From assembly GCF_029168945.1 (NCBI RefSeq), contig NC_083609.1:23743501-23807500 (forward strand): a stretch of DNA of 64,000 nt, given 5' to 3'. A program made the translations under genes and the position numbers. The notes below the pieces were generated by a model. The model worked only from the letters and a program-made list of their open reading frames with translations, had not been told where the DNA came from and made no database searches. This document shows, in pieces, positions 11,245 through 23,570 of the stretch; within the stretch, counting starts at the first letter, position 1; each line of letters opens with the position of its first letter. This stretch comes from Cannabis sativa. Taxonomy: Eukaryota; Streptophyta; Magnoliopsida; Rosales; Cannabaceae.

Positions 11245-11450
11245 GAGCAGAATGGATGTTGGTTCTAGCATAGCTACCTATGACACCAAGAAATTGTTCC
11301 CTGTTTCCCTAATCACAGTTTCATTGATGTTACAGGCAAAGAAATTCCAACTATTCTACCACAATTGCACCAACGCCACAACTTACATACCTAACAGTAT
11401 CTACCAAATTAATCTCAGAAGCCTCCTCTCATCTGAAGGGAGGGTTCTAA
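11245..11450 (+). pseudogene. fragment of a cysteine-rich receptor-like kinase (Gnk2/DUF26 start)
   Basis: The plus-strand frame reads a hydrophobic signal-like stretch (LFPVSLITVSLMLQ), then LFYHNCTNATTYIPNSIYQ and INLRSLLSS. This matches the opening of plant cysteine-rich receptor-like kinases: the signal peptide followed by the first conserved Cys and the NSTYQ-NL-LLSSL block of the Gnk2 domain. The frame leaves the family pattern after the LLSS and stops at 11485. The rest of the two Gnk2 domains, the membrane segment and the kinase are absent nearby, so this is a short gene relic. Confidence 0.55.
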
Positions 11451-11820
11451 CAAAACAAATTGATTTATTTAAATTCAATGAATGAGTACCAATCGAATCA
11501 ACTAATGACAAAAAATACTCACATACTCAAAACTCACTTCTTTTTTTTTTTTTTTATAAAAAAAATTAAGCAACAAAATCTCATTTCAGATATCAAACCC
11601 AAAACTAATTTGAAAGATTAAATCCAAAATCTTAATAAAAGCGAAGAACAATTTTTCTCAAATAAAAACCCTAAAATTAAAATAAAATACAAAAGAAAAT
11701 CATACATGTAATAGCAAAAATATCTTTCTCTCTAGGAAACCACTTTCATTGTCATGCTCTTCTCATTTTTTCATTTTCAAATCTGAGAACGAAGGAATAA
11801 CAAAACAAAATCTGAGAAAT

Positions 11821-11910
11821 AGGGAGAGAGAGAGAGAGGCGAGATACATAGAGAGAGAGGAAAAGAGAGCCATATAAATATACAGAGAGAGATAGAGAGC
11901 GAGAAGAAGA
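11821..11910 (-). repeat. GA/CT-rich low-complexity tract
   Basis: Irregular GAGAGA runs broken by ATA segments. On the minus strand the tract is CT-rich and lies just inside the possible intron described for 11918-11941. Confidence 0.7.
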
Positions 11911-11917
11911 GATTTAC

Positions 11918-11941
11918 CTGTAATGGTGAAGTTGAAGCCAT
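11918..11941 (-). other. possible first coding exon of an unidentified gene fragment
   Basis: On the minus strand an ATG in good context opens eight codons (MASTSPLQ) ending at CAG followed by GTAAATC, a plausible splice donor, then CT-rich DNA as in many plant first introns. I could not find the following exon in the next 1.4 kb. It may be the 5' end of a gene truncated by rearrangement, or chance. Confidence 0.25.
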
Positions 11942-11950
11942 GGAAACTAC

Positions 11951-12478
11951 TCTGAAGAATGACTAACGAGAGAGAGAAGTAAAAGTGTTTTTAAAATTTT
12001 TTAAAATCATCTAAAATCTGTTTTTAAAATTCACTCAATTCTGTTTTTTAATTTTAAAAACAAAAAAATGAAATGGAGTTACCAAACACAATTTTTATTT
12101 GTATTTCTAAATTTTTGCTTAAAAAAAACAACAAAAAAAATTATAATGGTTACCGAACATACCCGTGTTTAACGTTTTTACTTTCTTTTTATTTATATAT
12201 ATATTTTTTTTAAAAAAAATAATGTTATATGGCGCAGCTCAAATTATGTAAATTTTAAAATAAGAAAAAATAAAATAAAATAAATTTATTTTACTAATAA
12301 GTAAGAGTAATTTAAAAAATAATTAAAAAAGTTATTTTAATTAACTAAAATTTATTTCTAAAATAATATAAAAGAAACCTAATTAAGATATTTGATGGTC
12401 GAGATTACTTGAGTTTGTGTAATTTTTTCGACTTATTTTAGTGTCAACTTATTTTAATGCTTTGAATGCATTAAACAA
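11951..12478. other. AT-rich DNA, unassigned
   Basis: A/T-rich low-complexity sequence with several A and T runs. The segment near 12060-12170 has two imperfect copies of a 'ttaccaaaca / ggttaccgaaca' phrase in opposite senses, as a small MITE might, but clear boundaries are not visible. Confidence 0.35.
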
Positions 12479-15400
12479 TCAAACATTACAAGGATTAAGC
12501 AAATCATGCACAATAGCATGACTAGCACAAGGGGGTATCACCCCAATCCACATAGCACTTGCTTCACAATCCAAAGCATATTTGGCTAACAAATGAGCCG
12601 CTTTATTAGCTTCCCGAACACAAAAAAGAGTCCTGTCACAGCCGAAGTAGTCAATAGCCTGCGAATTTTTCATCACCAAACTGTCCGCCTCATGACAACC
12701 ATGATCTGCATTAAGCACAAGCTGCACCGCCTCTCTACAATCAGATTCCACCCGAAACCCACGCAAACTCCTATGCAATCCCACCTGAATACCATCCCGA
12801 ATAGCACACAATTCTGCCACTAACGGGGTGGTTTTCTGCGAACACCAACAGCTAGAAGCAAACTCCACACCACCCCTATCATTGCGCACTAGAATACCCA
12901 CCCCCGAACCTGGTACAGCCCCCGAACTCCAGCATCCACATTGATGGTACAATGGCCATGGCTAGGCAGATCCCATTTCGCTTGAGCACGCTGCTGTTGT
13001 AGCTTCGATTGCGGCCCAACATCACTAAAATCCGTCATATACCTTCCACACCATTCCAACACATCACTCGCTCGTGGAGCCGAACCCCCATGAAGAACAG
13101 AATTCCTAATAGACCACAGGTGCCAAGAAAGCAGTAAAAAATAATCAAACATATCAGAATTCCATGCCTCAACCCCACCAAGAATGTAATAACATCAGAA
13201 GCTCGCTGCCTTTTCATTTGATCCCACAACCCACTCAGCTTCCATATATCGTAAGTACTCCGACAGCCCCACAACGCACAAAACACATCTTCCTCAAACC
13301 CCTCAGCGCACCAAAAACATGTCTTGTCAATGGCCATACCTGGACGAGCAAGTGACACCTTCGTTGGAATCCATGAATGACTGATCTTCCACACAAAGTG
13401 CTTCACCTTAGGAGGCAGCTTCTTCTTCCACAGACATTTCCACCACCCAACCATTCTACTAATATCAGACTGCGAGTCCTCCAACAAATCAGAAGCTAAT
13501 CTATACCCGCTCCAAACCGAATACTCACCATTTTTACTGTAATGCCACATAATTTTATCTGGAAGGTCACAATCAGTACTAGGAAGACCCAATATTAACT
13601 CAGCATCATCTCTACTGAACACCCCATTAATAAACATAGCATCCCAAGAACCATCTGCATTCTTCAAATCAGTGACATACAATTGACTAGGGAGTGATGG
13701 AGTATCAAAAATCTTGAAACTGATCGGTCGAGGAAGCCATTGATCTTCAAGCACCCGAACATTATTCCCATCCCCAATGCGCCAGCGATAACCCTTCTGA
13801 ATTATTTCCTTACCCCATACCAAGCTCCTCCAAACAAATGATGCATTAGAACCACACTTAGCATCTAACACCTCACCATTTGGAAAATAACTCTCTTTGA
13901 GGACCCTACTACAAAGTGAATTGGGAAATCGAATACATCGCCAAACTTGCTTTGCTAGGAGAGCTTTGTTAAATAATCCCAAAACCCAAAACCCAATGCC
14001 CCTTCTCTTTAGGCTTACACAAATAACTCCACTTACACCAGTGCATCTTATTATTCTTTTCAGAGGACCCCCACCAAAATATAGCCGCCATCCAATGGAT
14101 ACTATTAATCACACTCTTAGGCAGCCGAAAACAACTCATTGTATACGTTGGAATCGCTTGCAAAATAACTTTAATTAACACCTCCTTACCAGCAACCAAA
14201 AACAATGACGCCTTCCAACCCCTTACTTTGTTCCAAACTTTATTCTTGATGACCGCAAAGAGCTCTTTCTTGGTTCTACCAACGAATGAAGGCAAGCCAA
14301 GATACTTCCCATAGTTTTCCACCACTCGAACCCCCATTATAGCAGCCAATCGGTCTCGCACCACACTTGGAACCCTCTTACCAAAACACATCTCTGACTT
14401 ATGAAAATTTACCACCTGACAAGATGCCTTAGCATAATTATCCAATAGAGCTTTGAACCCCTCACACTCCTTCTCATTAGCCTCAAAAAAGATCAAGCTA
14501 TCATCAGCAAAAAATAAATGTGAAACCGATAACCCATTACGACCAAAATTAAGGCCATGTAACCTTCCCGCATTTTCTTCATTAGTAATCAAACTAGTAA
14601 AAGCCTCGGCACAAAAGAGGAATAAAAATGGAGATAGGGGATCTCCTTGCCTCAATCCCCTCTCAAGAACCATATTACCCACAACTTCACCATTCAACAA
14701 AAAAGAAAAACTCACAGAAGTAATGCAAGCCATAATCTTCCCAACCCAAGCACTATCATACCCCAGCCGTAGCATCATTGCCCTCAAGAATCGCCACTCC
14801 ACGCGATCATATGCTTTAGCCATATCAAGTTTCAATGTAACCTTCGTGCCATTCCGAAACCTATTCTTCCTCATACAATGTAAACCTTCAAATCCCACAA
14901 TTGCATTATCATGAATGAGACGGCCCTGAACAAAAGCACTTTGAGAGGTAGAAATCACCAAATTCAAAGAGCTTCTCAGCCTATTAGCAAGGCACTTGGA
15001 AACAATTTTATAAATCACATTACACAAACTGATAGGCCGAAACTCCTCCACTTTCTCAGGCTTCTCAACCTTCGGAATTAAAGCAACAATCGTATCATTT
15101 AGACAATCAACTGGGGCATCATTATTAAGTATATTAAGACACACTGCAACCACATTCTTTCTAACCTTCGGCCAAAAGCGCTGATAGAATAGAGCTGGTA
15201 ACCCATCCTTTCCCAGAGCTTTAGACGAATTCATTTGTTTCACCGCAAACACAACTTCCTCAGCTTTGAAAGGCCTTCCCAACTCCTCATTCATCGCAGG
15301 TGTAACTTTCTGAGGCACAACTTGTAGCACAGCATCCGTCACCTGCTCATGTTCCTCCGAAGCAGTAAACAAATTGCAAAAATAGTCTCCAATGATCTCC

Positions 15401-16580
15401 TGGACTAGGAACTTATCATTCTGCCAAACTCCCATATTATCTAACAGCCCCTTGATCTCGTTTTTCTTCTTTTGAGCTGTAGCCTTCTGATGAAAATATT
15501 TAGTATTGCAATCTCCACTTTGTAACCACATAGCTCGACTTCGTTGATGCCAATACTTCTCATCTTTGTCTAACAATCCATTCAATTTCTTCTCTTCAAC
15601 CTTAATACCCAACCAATTACTTGGGTTTTGAGTCGATGTCAACTCATTCAAAAGGTGTCTAACTTTGGAAATATTCCTATCATTCTCCTTCTTCCTCTTT
15701 TTATTCCAGTGATGAAGAGATTTTGCACAATCATCCACCCGCTTCCTAAAATTACCAGCAGCATTCATTTCCATTCCATCATACCAAAACTGATCTATTG
15801 CCTCCACACACTCAGTCTCCTCACACCACGTCTCCTCAAAATGGAACCTACTTCTTCGTCTAATACACGTATCCACGGAATCCCAAAGTGGAACATCAAT
15901 CACAAGGGCCCTATGATCCGACTGAAACCAATCGAGAACATCAATATCAGCCCCATCAAATTCCCTATGCCATTCAACATTACAAAGCCCTCTATCAAAC
16001 CGCTCCATAACACCATTAACTTCATGGCCATTACACCATGTGAGTTCTGTCTTATTAGAACAAAAAATCAATAAGGCAACAATCATCAATTACCTCTCTG
16101 AAATTATCCATGGCACCTGATAACCTATCACGACCACCCACTTTTTCCGAAGCCGAAACAATTTCATTAAAGTCACCAACACACAACCACGGCCCCGACA
16201 CCTCCCTCTTAATTCTCTGTAATAATTGCCAAGAAAAATGTCGTTGAGAAGCATCGGAGTGACCATAAAAACCTGTAAAAAACCATGGCAAAACCCCCTG
16301 CCTAGCCACTCCTGCCACAATATGTCCCGGCGAGCTCGAATCAACCCGAAGCGTTACCTTATTAGACCACAACAACAATAATCCACCACTTAATCCCACC
16401 CGATCAACAGCCCAGAAATTATCAAACTGTAATATCCTACTAACCCTTTCTGCCTGAGTTCTATTTAACTTACTCTCCGACAGAAAGACAATACTCGGTT
16501 TAAATTCTGTCACATGGACTGTAACGCACGCAATTTCCAAGGATTCCCAATGCTTGGACATTCCAACTTAGTATTTTCAT
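12479..16580 (-). pseudogene. LINE ORF2: endonuclease, reverse transcriptase, RNase H
   Basis: The ORF2 start is the ATG at 16580-16578 (MKILSWN), after which two small deletions shift the frame within 80 bases. The APE endonuclease part holds LCVGDFNEI and later [11 protein letters not shown]; a frameshift near 16060-16075 lies between them. RT carries the family core ([29 protein letters not shown]) and the catalytic FADD near 14500. A shift near 13975 leads to the zf-RVT part (CFWCAEGFEEDVFCALWGC). Further shifts near 13100 and 12900 precede the RNase H-like domain (INVDAG, VAELCAIRDG, VESDCREAV). The protein would nick DNA and copy LINE RNA into the site. Confidence 0.9.
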
Positions 16581-18306
16581 TGCGCTCGGCGGTCTTGCTT
16601 AGCAACACTCGCCGCTTCTTCAGTTGAAAAATGAGATGAGAAATTAACAAAATTAGAAATACTCACCCCGTTATCAGTAGCATCATTCTCCGCTCCACGA
16701 ACTGCCGCAACACAAAACACAAAAGTCTCCCCCGACGGCCCCCCTGCCATTCCATCTAAATGCCTCACCAACTCCTCTGAAGAGGTTCTTGTCACCATCT
16801 GAATTCCCTTGTCAGCTTTCCTAGCCCGATTCTTGATTGAAATTTTCCTCCTCTGCCCGTCAGAACCCGACTTACCCAACAACACTCCGTCACTAACCTT
16901 ATGACTAAAACCCGTTGAAAAACTAACCCCCCCATCAACCAATACTTGTTTACCTTTACTGAGTGCCCGACACTCTCTCTCCTTCTCAACCTCACCATCT
17001 TTCCCTCCTTCTTTCCTCTTCGTAGCTTCAGATTCAACTCCATCAATTTCCAGAGATTGCGGGGATTTCTCTACATTCCTATGAGAAGAAGATGATCCCT
17101 CTCCCTGCCCCATAATCTCAACATTAATGGACCCATCAATATGCCCAATTCCTTCCTTATTGGACTTACTTACCACTTGCGACCCATAAAGAGTATTCAA
17201 ACTCTCCAAGCCCATCATAATACTTACCTTATGTTGGCTTTCCTTATGTTGACTAGGCTCTCCACATGTGCCAGTTGGCACAGAAACAGAATTGCCCACG
17301 ATCCCCCTATTTTCTTGCTCAACAACTCCACCACCATTGACAGGTAACAGACTGTGCACCCTCGGAGACGCCTCATTCACCACCACTTTCGCCGGCGCAA
17401 CCACCACACTACCCCGTTCAGTATTACCCAAAGAACCTGATTGTTTCGCCACGGTTGTTCCACCATCATCCACCACAATCTCAGGCGCCTGAGATTGAGA
17501 TAGATTAAAAGCTACAAAACAATTAGGTGTAGGATCTTCATCTCTCAACCATGGCCCATACTTAGGAACCTTCAGACCACTTTTAGATTTTTCCATCAAA
17601 ACCTTATGATGACAATCCCTCTTCTCATGACCCCAAATTCCACAACCAAAGCAAAGAGTTGGAAATCTTTCAAATTTAAATTGTGTCCAATGATTCTTCC
17701 CTCCACACGGTATATATCTACCCACAAATATGCTCTGTTTTAACGGAAAACCAATTTTCATATGAACATAACTGTTTAAGAACATCCTATTTTCATTGCT
17801 CCACCTTAACTCCTTGATTCACCTGCCAATTCTCCCAAGCGATTTACATTATTCTTAGTAAAAGCTTTAATCGGCAATCCTCTCAATTTCACCCAACAAA
17901 AAAGTCTATCCAGTTTTGCATCCCTCCATTGCCCGGAAGAAGGCCACTGCTATAGCATGAGAAGACCCCCATTAAACATCCAAGGTTGTTTACTCAATAC
18001 TCCATTAGCATCCTCTCGACTCTTAAAAGATATTCCCACAAAAGAGTCATCTCCATCTTCCTCTAAAATCTTAACTTCCCATCCCACAACACATTTCCAC
18101 ATATGCCCAAAAATTGTTGAGAATAACGATTCCTTAATCTCCCTCTTCGCAATCATTCTTCCAACCAAGGAAAGCTCACCGAATGAAGACGCAGAAGCCT
18201 CATTTTCCTCCCAGTCATCCTCACCGCTCACTCCTAGTTTGCTTGTCATGGAAACAATATCATCAACTGTATCCTGCGATTCCCCAATGAAACCTCCAGT
18301 GGCCAT
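16577..18306 (-). pseudogene. LINE ORF1: DUF4283 and zinc-knuckle RNA-binding protein
   Basis: The ATG at 18306 opens a DUF4283-like domain (LVGRMIAKREI, FKSREDANGVLSKQPWMFNGGLLML). Stops and at least one shift between 17950 and 17785 break it; the DNA in between still encodes LPIKAFTKNNVNRLG. From 17785 the frame has PTLCFGCGIWGHEKRDC, a CX2CX4HX4C zinc knuckle, and then a long Ser/Gly/Val-rich tail with basic stretches. ORF1 proteins bind element RNA. Its stop codon TGA (16579-16577) overlaps the ORF2 start as ATGA. Confidence 0.85.
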
Positions 18307-18579
18307 TCACATTATGAATATCCAAAGATCAATCATGTTTGCAGTTCTGAAACTACAGCAAAAAGCAGGATCCTTCAGACCATATTCTCGAGAGAGCTTT
18401 AAATTATTTAATTTGCAATTTAATTTTCTTTTATTTAAAAAATTATAAAATATTTTTTTTAAAAAAAACAAAACAAAATAATATTTTTCTTCCTTATCTT
18501 CTTTCGAATCTCAATTTCCTATAGATGAGACAAGTATTTACAAAGTAATCAATATGTATCTATAAATATATATATATAA
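18307..18579. other. AT-rich flank of the LINE
   Basis: No gene seen. The part next to 18306 may be LINE 5' UTR; the rest is A/T runs ending in a TA repeat at about 18561-18578. Confidence 0.35.
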
Positions 18580-18948
18580 GGTAAATTATTTTGGACCCTA
18601 TGTTTTGCAAAAGTTACTAATTAGACACTGAGTTTTGTTAAATGACAAAATAAATCCTGTATTTTCCAAAATAGTGAAAATAGGACCTTGAGCTTAATTT
18701 TTGATAACTTTTTTTTCTAATATAATCAACTTGAAAACAATTCCTAATACGAACAAATACAGAAAATGTAAATAATTTTGTCATAACACTTTTAGATCAG
18801 ATTATAATTAAATTTTATTTTGACAAAAATCAATTCAAGGTCCTATTTGTACCATTTTAGAAATTACAGGGTCCAGTTTGTCATTTATTAAAACAGAGGG
18901 TCCAATTGATAACTTTTACAAAACACAGGATCCAAAATAGTATTTACC
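18580..18948. mobile_element. 369 bp MITE-like element with long terminal inverted repeats
   Basis: The left end (GGTAAATTATTTTGGACCCT) and the inverse of the right end (GGTAAATACTATTTTGGATC) align, and the pairing continues imperfectly for about 125 bases on each side, through blocks such as 'aaaagtta', 'aatgacaaa' and 'ataggaccttga'. The centre is AT-rich and non-coding. Flanks are TA repeats on both sides, so a TA-type target duplication is likely but cannot be measured. No transposase is present; it would move using one encoded elsewhere. Confidence 0.8.
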
Positions 18949-19648
18949 CATATATATACACTAGAATCTATATACACTAGAATCTCCATTTTACTTCATT
19001 TAACAATAATCTCTTAATTTATTATAAAAAACCAAGTCTAAATTTAAATCAGTTATAAATAAAAATAACTTCTACATTATAATTAGTTACACATATAATT
19101 TATAAATTTATTTATGTAGAATTAATACTTTTATTCTAAATTATAATATATGCATCAATATTATATTTACTCAAAAATAATTTTATTATGTTGTAGTGTT
19201 AATGATTGTTTATTATAATTGTTGTTCTATTGATATTTTTTGGTATTTTTATTTTTTTAATCTAGTGTAATCTAATGAGTTATAATCTCTTAATTAAAAT
19301 ATAATTTGTCTGGTCCTAAGTGTATTCTTAAATAGAAGTTTTACTGTATATCTTTATCTTTATATATTAAAAGTGACTATTTAACTATTTTTGTTGATTT
19401 AAGAGAATATTTTCAAGTATATTATACTTGTTACTTATATAAATTAATATTAGTTGTTTTAATATTAATTTTTAAATAAAGTAGTTTTAATTGTAAAATT
19501 CTAATAACAAGCTCAATAAATTCTTCTTCCTCTATAATTACATCGTGCGATCTCTAACAATCCCTAGAACATTTTTAATTGATTAATAAATAACATTAAT
19601 AATAAAATATACATTATTTTAACGATAAAGCTAACGGCAAAGTAGATA
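18949..19648. other. AT-rich DNA with a short tandem duplication
   Basis: A 16 bp unit, TATATACACTAGAATC, occurs twice in tandem at about 18953-18984. The remainder is AT-rich with no gene or repeat I can name. Confidence 0.5.
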
Positions 19649-19752
19649 TGTAAGGACTCGATTTTGACCGAATCAAAAAGAAAAAAGATATATATAATAT
19701 ATTAAAATAAATAAATAAATATATAACTTAAATAACTTTCTCTCCCTATCAA

Positions 19753-19822
<70 letters not shown>

Positions 19823-21054
19823 TTCTTTCTCTCTCTTCAAAGCTTCAAAGAAGCCATAACCACCACCACCACCTTTTTCTGGCGACCACTCTCTGGTCAC
19901 CGTTCAACCCTATGCGTCAGACCGTTTGAAACCCCAGTGCTGGCGACCTTAACCCCCAAGAAGTGCCGCCCTTTTCGCCAACATTAGCCCAGAATCGCAA
20001 GTCAAAGTTTGAAGGTTCAAACTTTGAACGAATTTTTCGGCCACCACCAGTGTCCGTTTGACAAGTGGTCTTCACCACTAGACTCAGCTTGTCGTGAAGA
20101 ACAACCCACACCAAGTCATTTTGCCCAGCCCGCTACTTTTTTCGGTGATGATTTTGTAGCTCCGCCCCTTTTTGGAGACTTTTTTGGCGATATAGTGTAC
20201 TGTTTTGACAAACGATTGGCATGGGTGTGATCTACTCGTCGAAGTGGTCGTTTTGATATATACTACTCCTATTTCGATGATGTTTTCGGTACATTCATTT
20301 TTACCGCCATCGATAGTTAATGTGCACCGCTTAGGTGAGGTTTTGAACCTCCAAATTTTAAATATAGTCAAATTATATGTCGTTGGACTCAGTTTTGAAA
20401 GAAGAATGTAATGATGATAATTATATAGCCATTTGATGGTAGGTGAGAGTGATAGCTAAAATTGGACCAAACAATCGGAGCTTGGGACTTGAGAGCTTAA
20501 GATCGTCTTTTGGACAAACTTTAACGACTTGGGAGAGGTAGGGACTCAACTTGATTTTTATATGTATTGAATAACATTAACATATTCTAATTTTTATGAT
20601 CAACAAATTGTTTAAAAAATTAAAAACTTAGTCTGCACATTTTTCTAGACTATTTTGGGGCACGGAGTGCCAAATATATTTTTATACAAATATTTATACA
20701 GGTTATGATTTTTGAGTTTATTCAAAATATAGTCGTTATGCTGCCAGATTTTCTAAAAAAATAAAAAAGGAATATGTTTTTTTTGTTATTCTTATTATTT
20801 ACCTGCATTGGTTATACTGATGAAAGCCATGTTGATTGTTCAGTGCATATTGTTGTTTCACGACCTACCCTCTGTGTCATCATAGGTAAATCGGGTGTGC
20901 ACTCACCTATAGGTAAAAGACCTAGAATCTGTACATGGAGTAAATTGAATATGAGCTCCGATATTATAGTGGTTATCAAGTGCGATTACTCGATTTTTAT
21001 CGTTTTCTATGATTGGTATTGAGAGTTAAGTGTCTAATGGGCGGTGTGGTATGC
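19649..21054 (+). repeat. probable Ty3-gypsy LTR or LTR fragment
   Basis: Starts TGTAAGGACTCGATTTTGACC, like LTRs of chromovirus-type gypsy elements, and ends near a CA at 21054. Inside are a TA-rich promoter-like stretch, a CT microsatellite and a GC-richer block, the usual order of such LTRs. No second copy or matching target duplication is in the window, so the identity and right end are uncertain. Confidence 0.35.
19758..19817. repeat. (CT)n microsatellite
   Basis: About 30 tandem CT units. It generates a false Arg/Glu-repeat ORF on the minus strand. Confidence 0.95.
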
Positions 21055-21058
21055 ATTT

Positions 21059-21675
21059 TATAACGCCCTAAATAATTAGGCACGCTACCCAAAATACTTA
21101 TGAAATCCTAATCCCCTAAATGGGATTACTAATCAAAATAGCGTAGAATTTAAACTTTTATAATAAACAGAATGAAAATAAAACTTGTAATAATTTAAAC
21201 TTTACAACAGTTGGGATCCCAAAAATATTTACAAACTTTATTACAAGTCTTTTTATTTCAGCCGGCCTAAGCGGCAAAATGGAATTTCAAAATACATCAC
21301 TAGTAGACCCTTAACCCGCTTGGTCTGATGTGGCTCGAACATGTACATTCTTTGCCCAGCTCTTGGACTCATGGCTGATTAGCTAAAGCCTTACCATTTC
21401 CTGCACAATAGAGCAACCGTGAGCCAAGCCCAGCAAGACAGCATATACATAACAATAATAATATGCTCATCATGCTATTTAAACAATAATGCCATTCACA
21501 TATCCTGTGTGACATAGACCTGCATATTGCACTCACATGCCCATATATGTCTACGTGGTGTAGACCTATGTGTTGCGCTCACACATCTATATACATTAAG
21601 GCCTTAGAACTGGTTCATCTCGGTTATGGTTACCGAGTCCAACCTGATTATGCCTTAAGCGCATAATCCTTGAAT
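21059..21675 (-). repeat. Ty3-gypsy 3' LTR, segment 1 of 3 (distal end)
   Basis: The LTR of the element whose integrase end lies at 51585 begins on the minus strand at 51549 (TGTAATACC) and has been split by two copia insertions. Removing copia element 1 (TSD TGAAT) and element 2 (TSD CACAC) joins 21675 to 37554/37559 and 39007 to 51300/51305. The outer end reads TATAACGCCC here, a likely mutated TGTAACGCCC that pairs with GGTATTACA at 51549. Confidence 0.6.
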
Positions 21676-23554
21676 TGTTGGATATATTTTAGCAGGATCT
21701 AGATTTACTAACAAGTATGTTTCATTAACATCCTAATATGAATTCTAAAACAATGAAATAAACACATATAAAGTTTAGGAAACCTTACATTGAGTGCAAC
21801 AGAATATAATGACTCCTTCCGTTCAGATCTCTAGCCCTTGACTCCTTTCGTAGCAGAGCATCACCAAGATCTGAACCTGGATCTCTTTCTCTCATTCCTT
21901 TGATGCTGATTCTCCTTCTTGTTGGTTGATTTTCCACAGTCTTACACACTATGATTGAGATACCACTTGATGTGTGTGGGCACTCACTCATTCACTCAAG
22001 GATTTAGAAATTATTGAAGAAGAAAAGAGAAGAAGAGGTTTCGGCTATAGAGAGTAGAAAGAGGCTCAATTTTCATCTGACAAAGTTAAGTGTGAATGAG
22101 AGTCATCACTATCTATTTATAGGTAACCACCTAGGTTTAAGTTAGAATTATTTGGCATTAAAATAATGAAAAAATAAATGATAAAACCCTATAAGTGTGG
22201 CCGGCCATGGGCTTTGGATATAATGGGCCTCACTTATGCAATTTTGCTGTTTTATCATTCCTGAATCTTATTTTCTCAAAAACGCCAATTTTCAACTTCA
22301 ACCATTTAAATGCCAATTCTAATTATTTAATAACTAAAAATTAATTATTAAATAATATTGTCATTTAATATATTTATTAATTAGACATATAAAGTCTCTT
22401 AATTAATAAATAAACCTAGAATCTCTTTTCTTTACAATTTTGCCCTTGCTTAGTGAAAATTCATAAACTAGACATAGTCTAACTTTAGAATTATAATTGA
22501 TTAATCAAAATCAATTAACTGAGTCTTACAAGCAGTATGGGCTCAACTAGTATGGGGACCATGGGTCTATATATCCGAGCATCCAATAAGCAGATCAAGA
22601 ATTTATATCTTAAACTCACTGACTTATTAATTCTTCGTTGAATCCACACATAGAACTTAGAATTGCACTCTCAGTATATAGAACGCTCTATATGTTCCAC
22701 GATATAGATACGTCATTAGTTATCCATTGTTATAATCCTAATGTGATCAATGACCCTCTAATAGATGATCTACATTGAAAAGGCACTAAGTTACCGTTAC
22801 ACCTTCAATGTATTTTATCCTTAAAACACTTAGCTCCGTATAAATGATATTTCAGCAAAGTGAAATGAGATCTCCACCATTTATCTCTATTTAGCCAAGC
22901 TTGAAGGATATCATTGTTTCACTTCTAAATTCCTATAGAAGTTATAGATTCCATATTTATGGTAGCGCTCCACTCAATTATACTATCATGCTCCCAAAAT
23001 GTACGTATCACCCTAACCCAAAAGTAGGCTTAACTAACAAATCAAAGAACATGTATAATACTCTTGAGATCGAACCTAAACATATCAGGATTAAGATCAT
23101 TCGATCTAGGATCAACAGGTGATATTGAATTGAATAGATATTACGGTAAATTTTAATATATCTAATCAAAGTTAAATATCGTTCCCTTGCGATATATACT
23201 CCATACATCCGATGCTGGTAAACTTTGCCAATGTCCTGGAAATGACATAACACTTATCCAAGGTGTAAGAATACCTATCGCTGATTATCATGTCAGTCTA
23301 TATCCAGTTAACTGACAAATCAGGGAATAAACTTTCGAATATATAATTAAGATTATATTCCACTGTGTTGACGACACTATAATCATTAACAAATTCATAT
23401 GTTCTGGACTTAAATAGAATTCATACATTATATGTATATAATCATGAAATAAATCATCTGAACCATGCAACATTAAAATGCTATTTCTGATCTTTATTAA
23501 TAAGTAAATCTCATTATATTAAAATGAGTTTTATTTAGGGCATAAAACCCAACA
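21676..23554 (-). repeat. 3' LTR of copia element 1
   Basis: On the minus strand it starts TGTTGGGTTTTATGCCC and ends TATATCCAACA. It is preceded by the polypurine tract at 23555-23570. The TATAAATA promoter box is at 22114-22121 on the minus strand. Confidence 0.9.
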
Positions 23555-23570
23555 AACTCCCACTTGCACT
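23555..23570 (-). other. polypurine tract of copia element 1
   Basis: The minus strand reads GTGCAAGTGGGAGTT directly before the LTR; the same sequence precedes the 3' LTR of copia element 2. Confidence 0.75.

Larger units (their letters stand above)
12479..18306 (-). mobile_element. L1-type LINE, full in domains but frameshifted
   Basis: On the minus strand the order is: DUF4283-type ORF1 with a zinc knuckle, then ORF2 with endonuclease, reverse transcriptase, zf-RVT region and RNase H. This is the plan of plant L1 elements. There are no LTRs. ORF2 contains about six single-base frameshifts, so it cannot make active protein. I could not find a clear poly(A) tail or target-site duplication; the ends given are those of the coding region. 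Confidence 0.9.

Noticed and set aside
11918..12480. A complete host gene on the minus strand starting at 11941
   Set aside because: Only one eight-codon exon and a donor site can be seen; no further exon was found, so it is listed only as a low-confidence fragment.
14453..14914. 153-codon plus-strand ORF, with neighbours at 15628-16074 and 17141-17492
   Set aside because: Shadows of the LINE ORFs on the minus strand.
19673..19900. 75-codon minus-strand ORF with Arg-Glu repeats
   Set aside because: It is produced by the CT microsatellite at 19758-19817.
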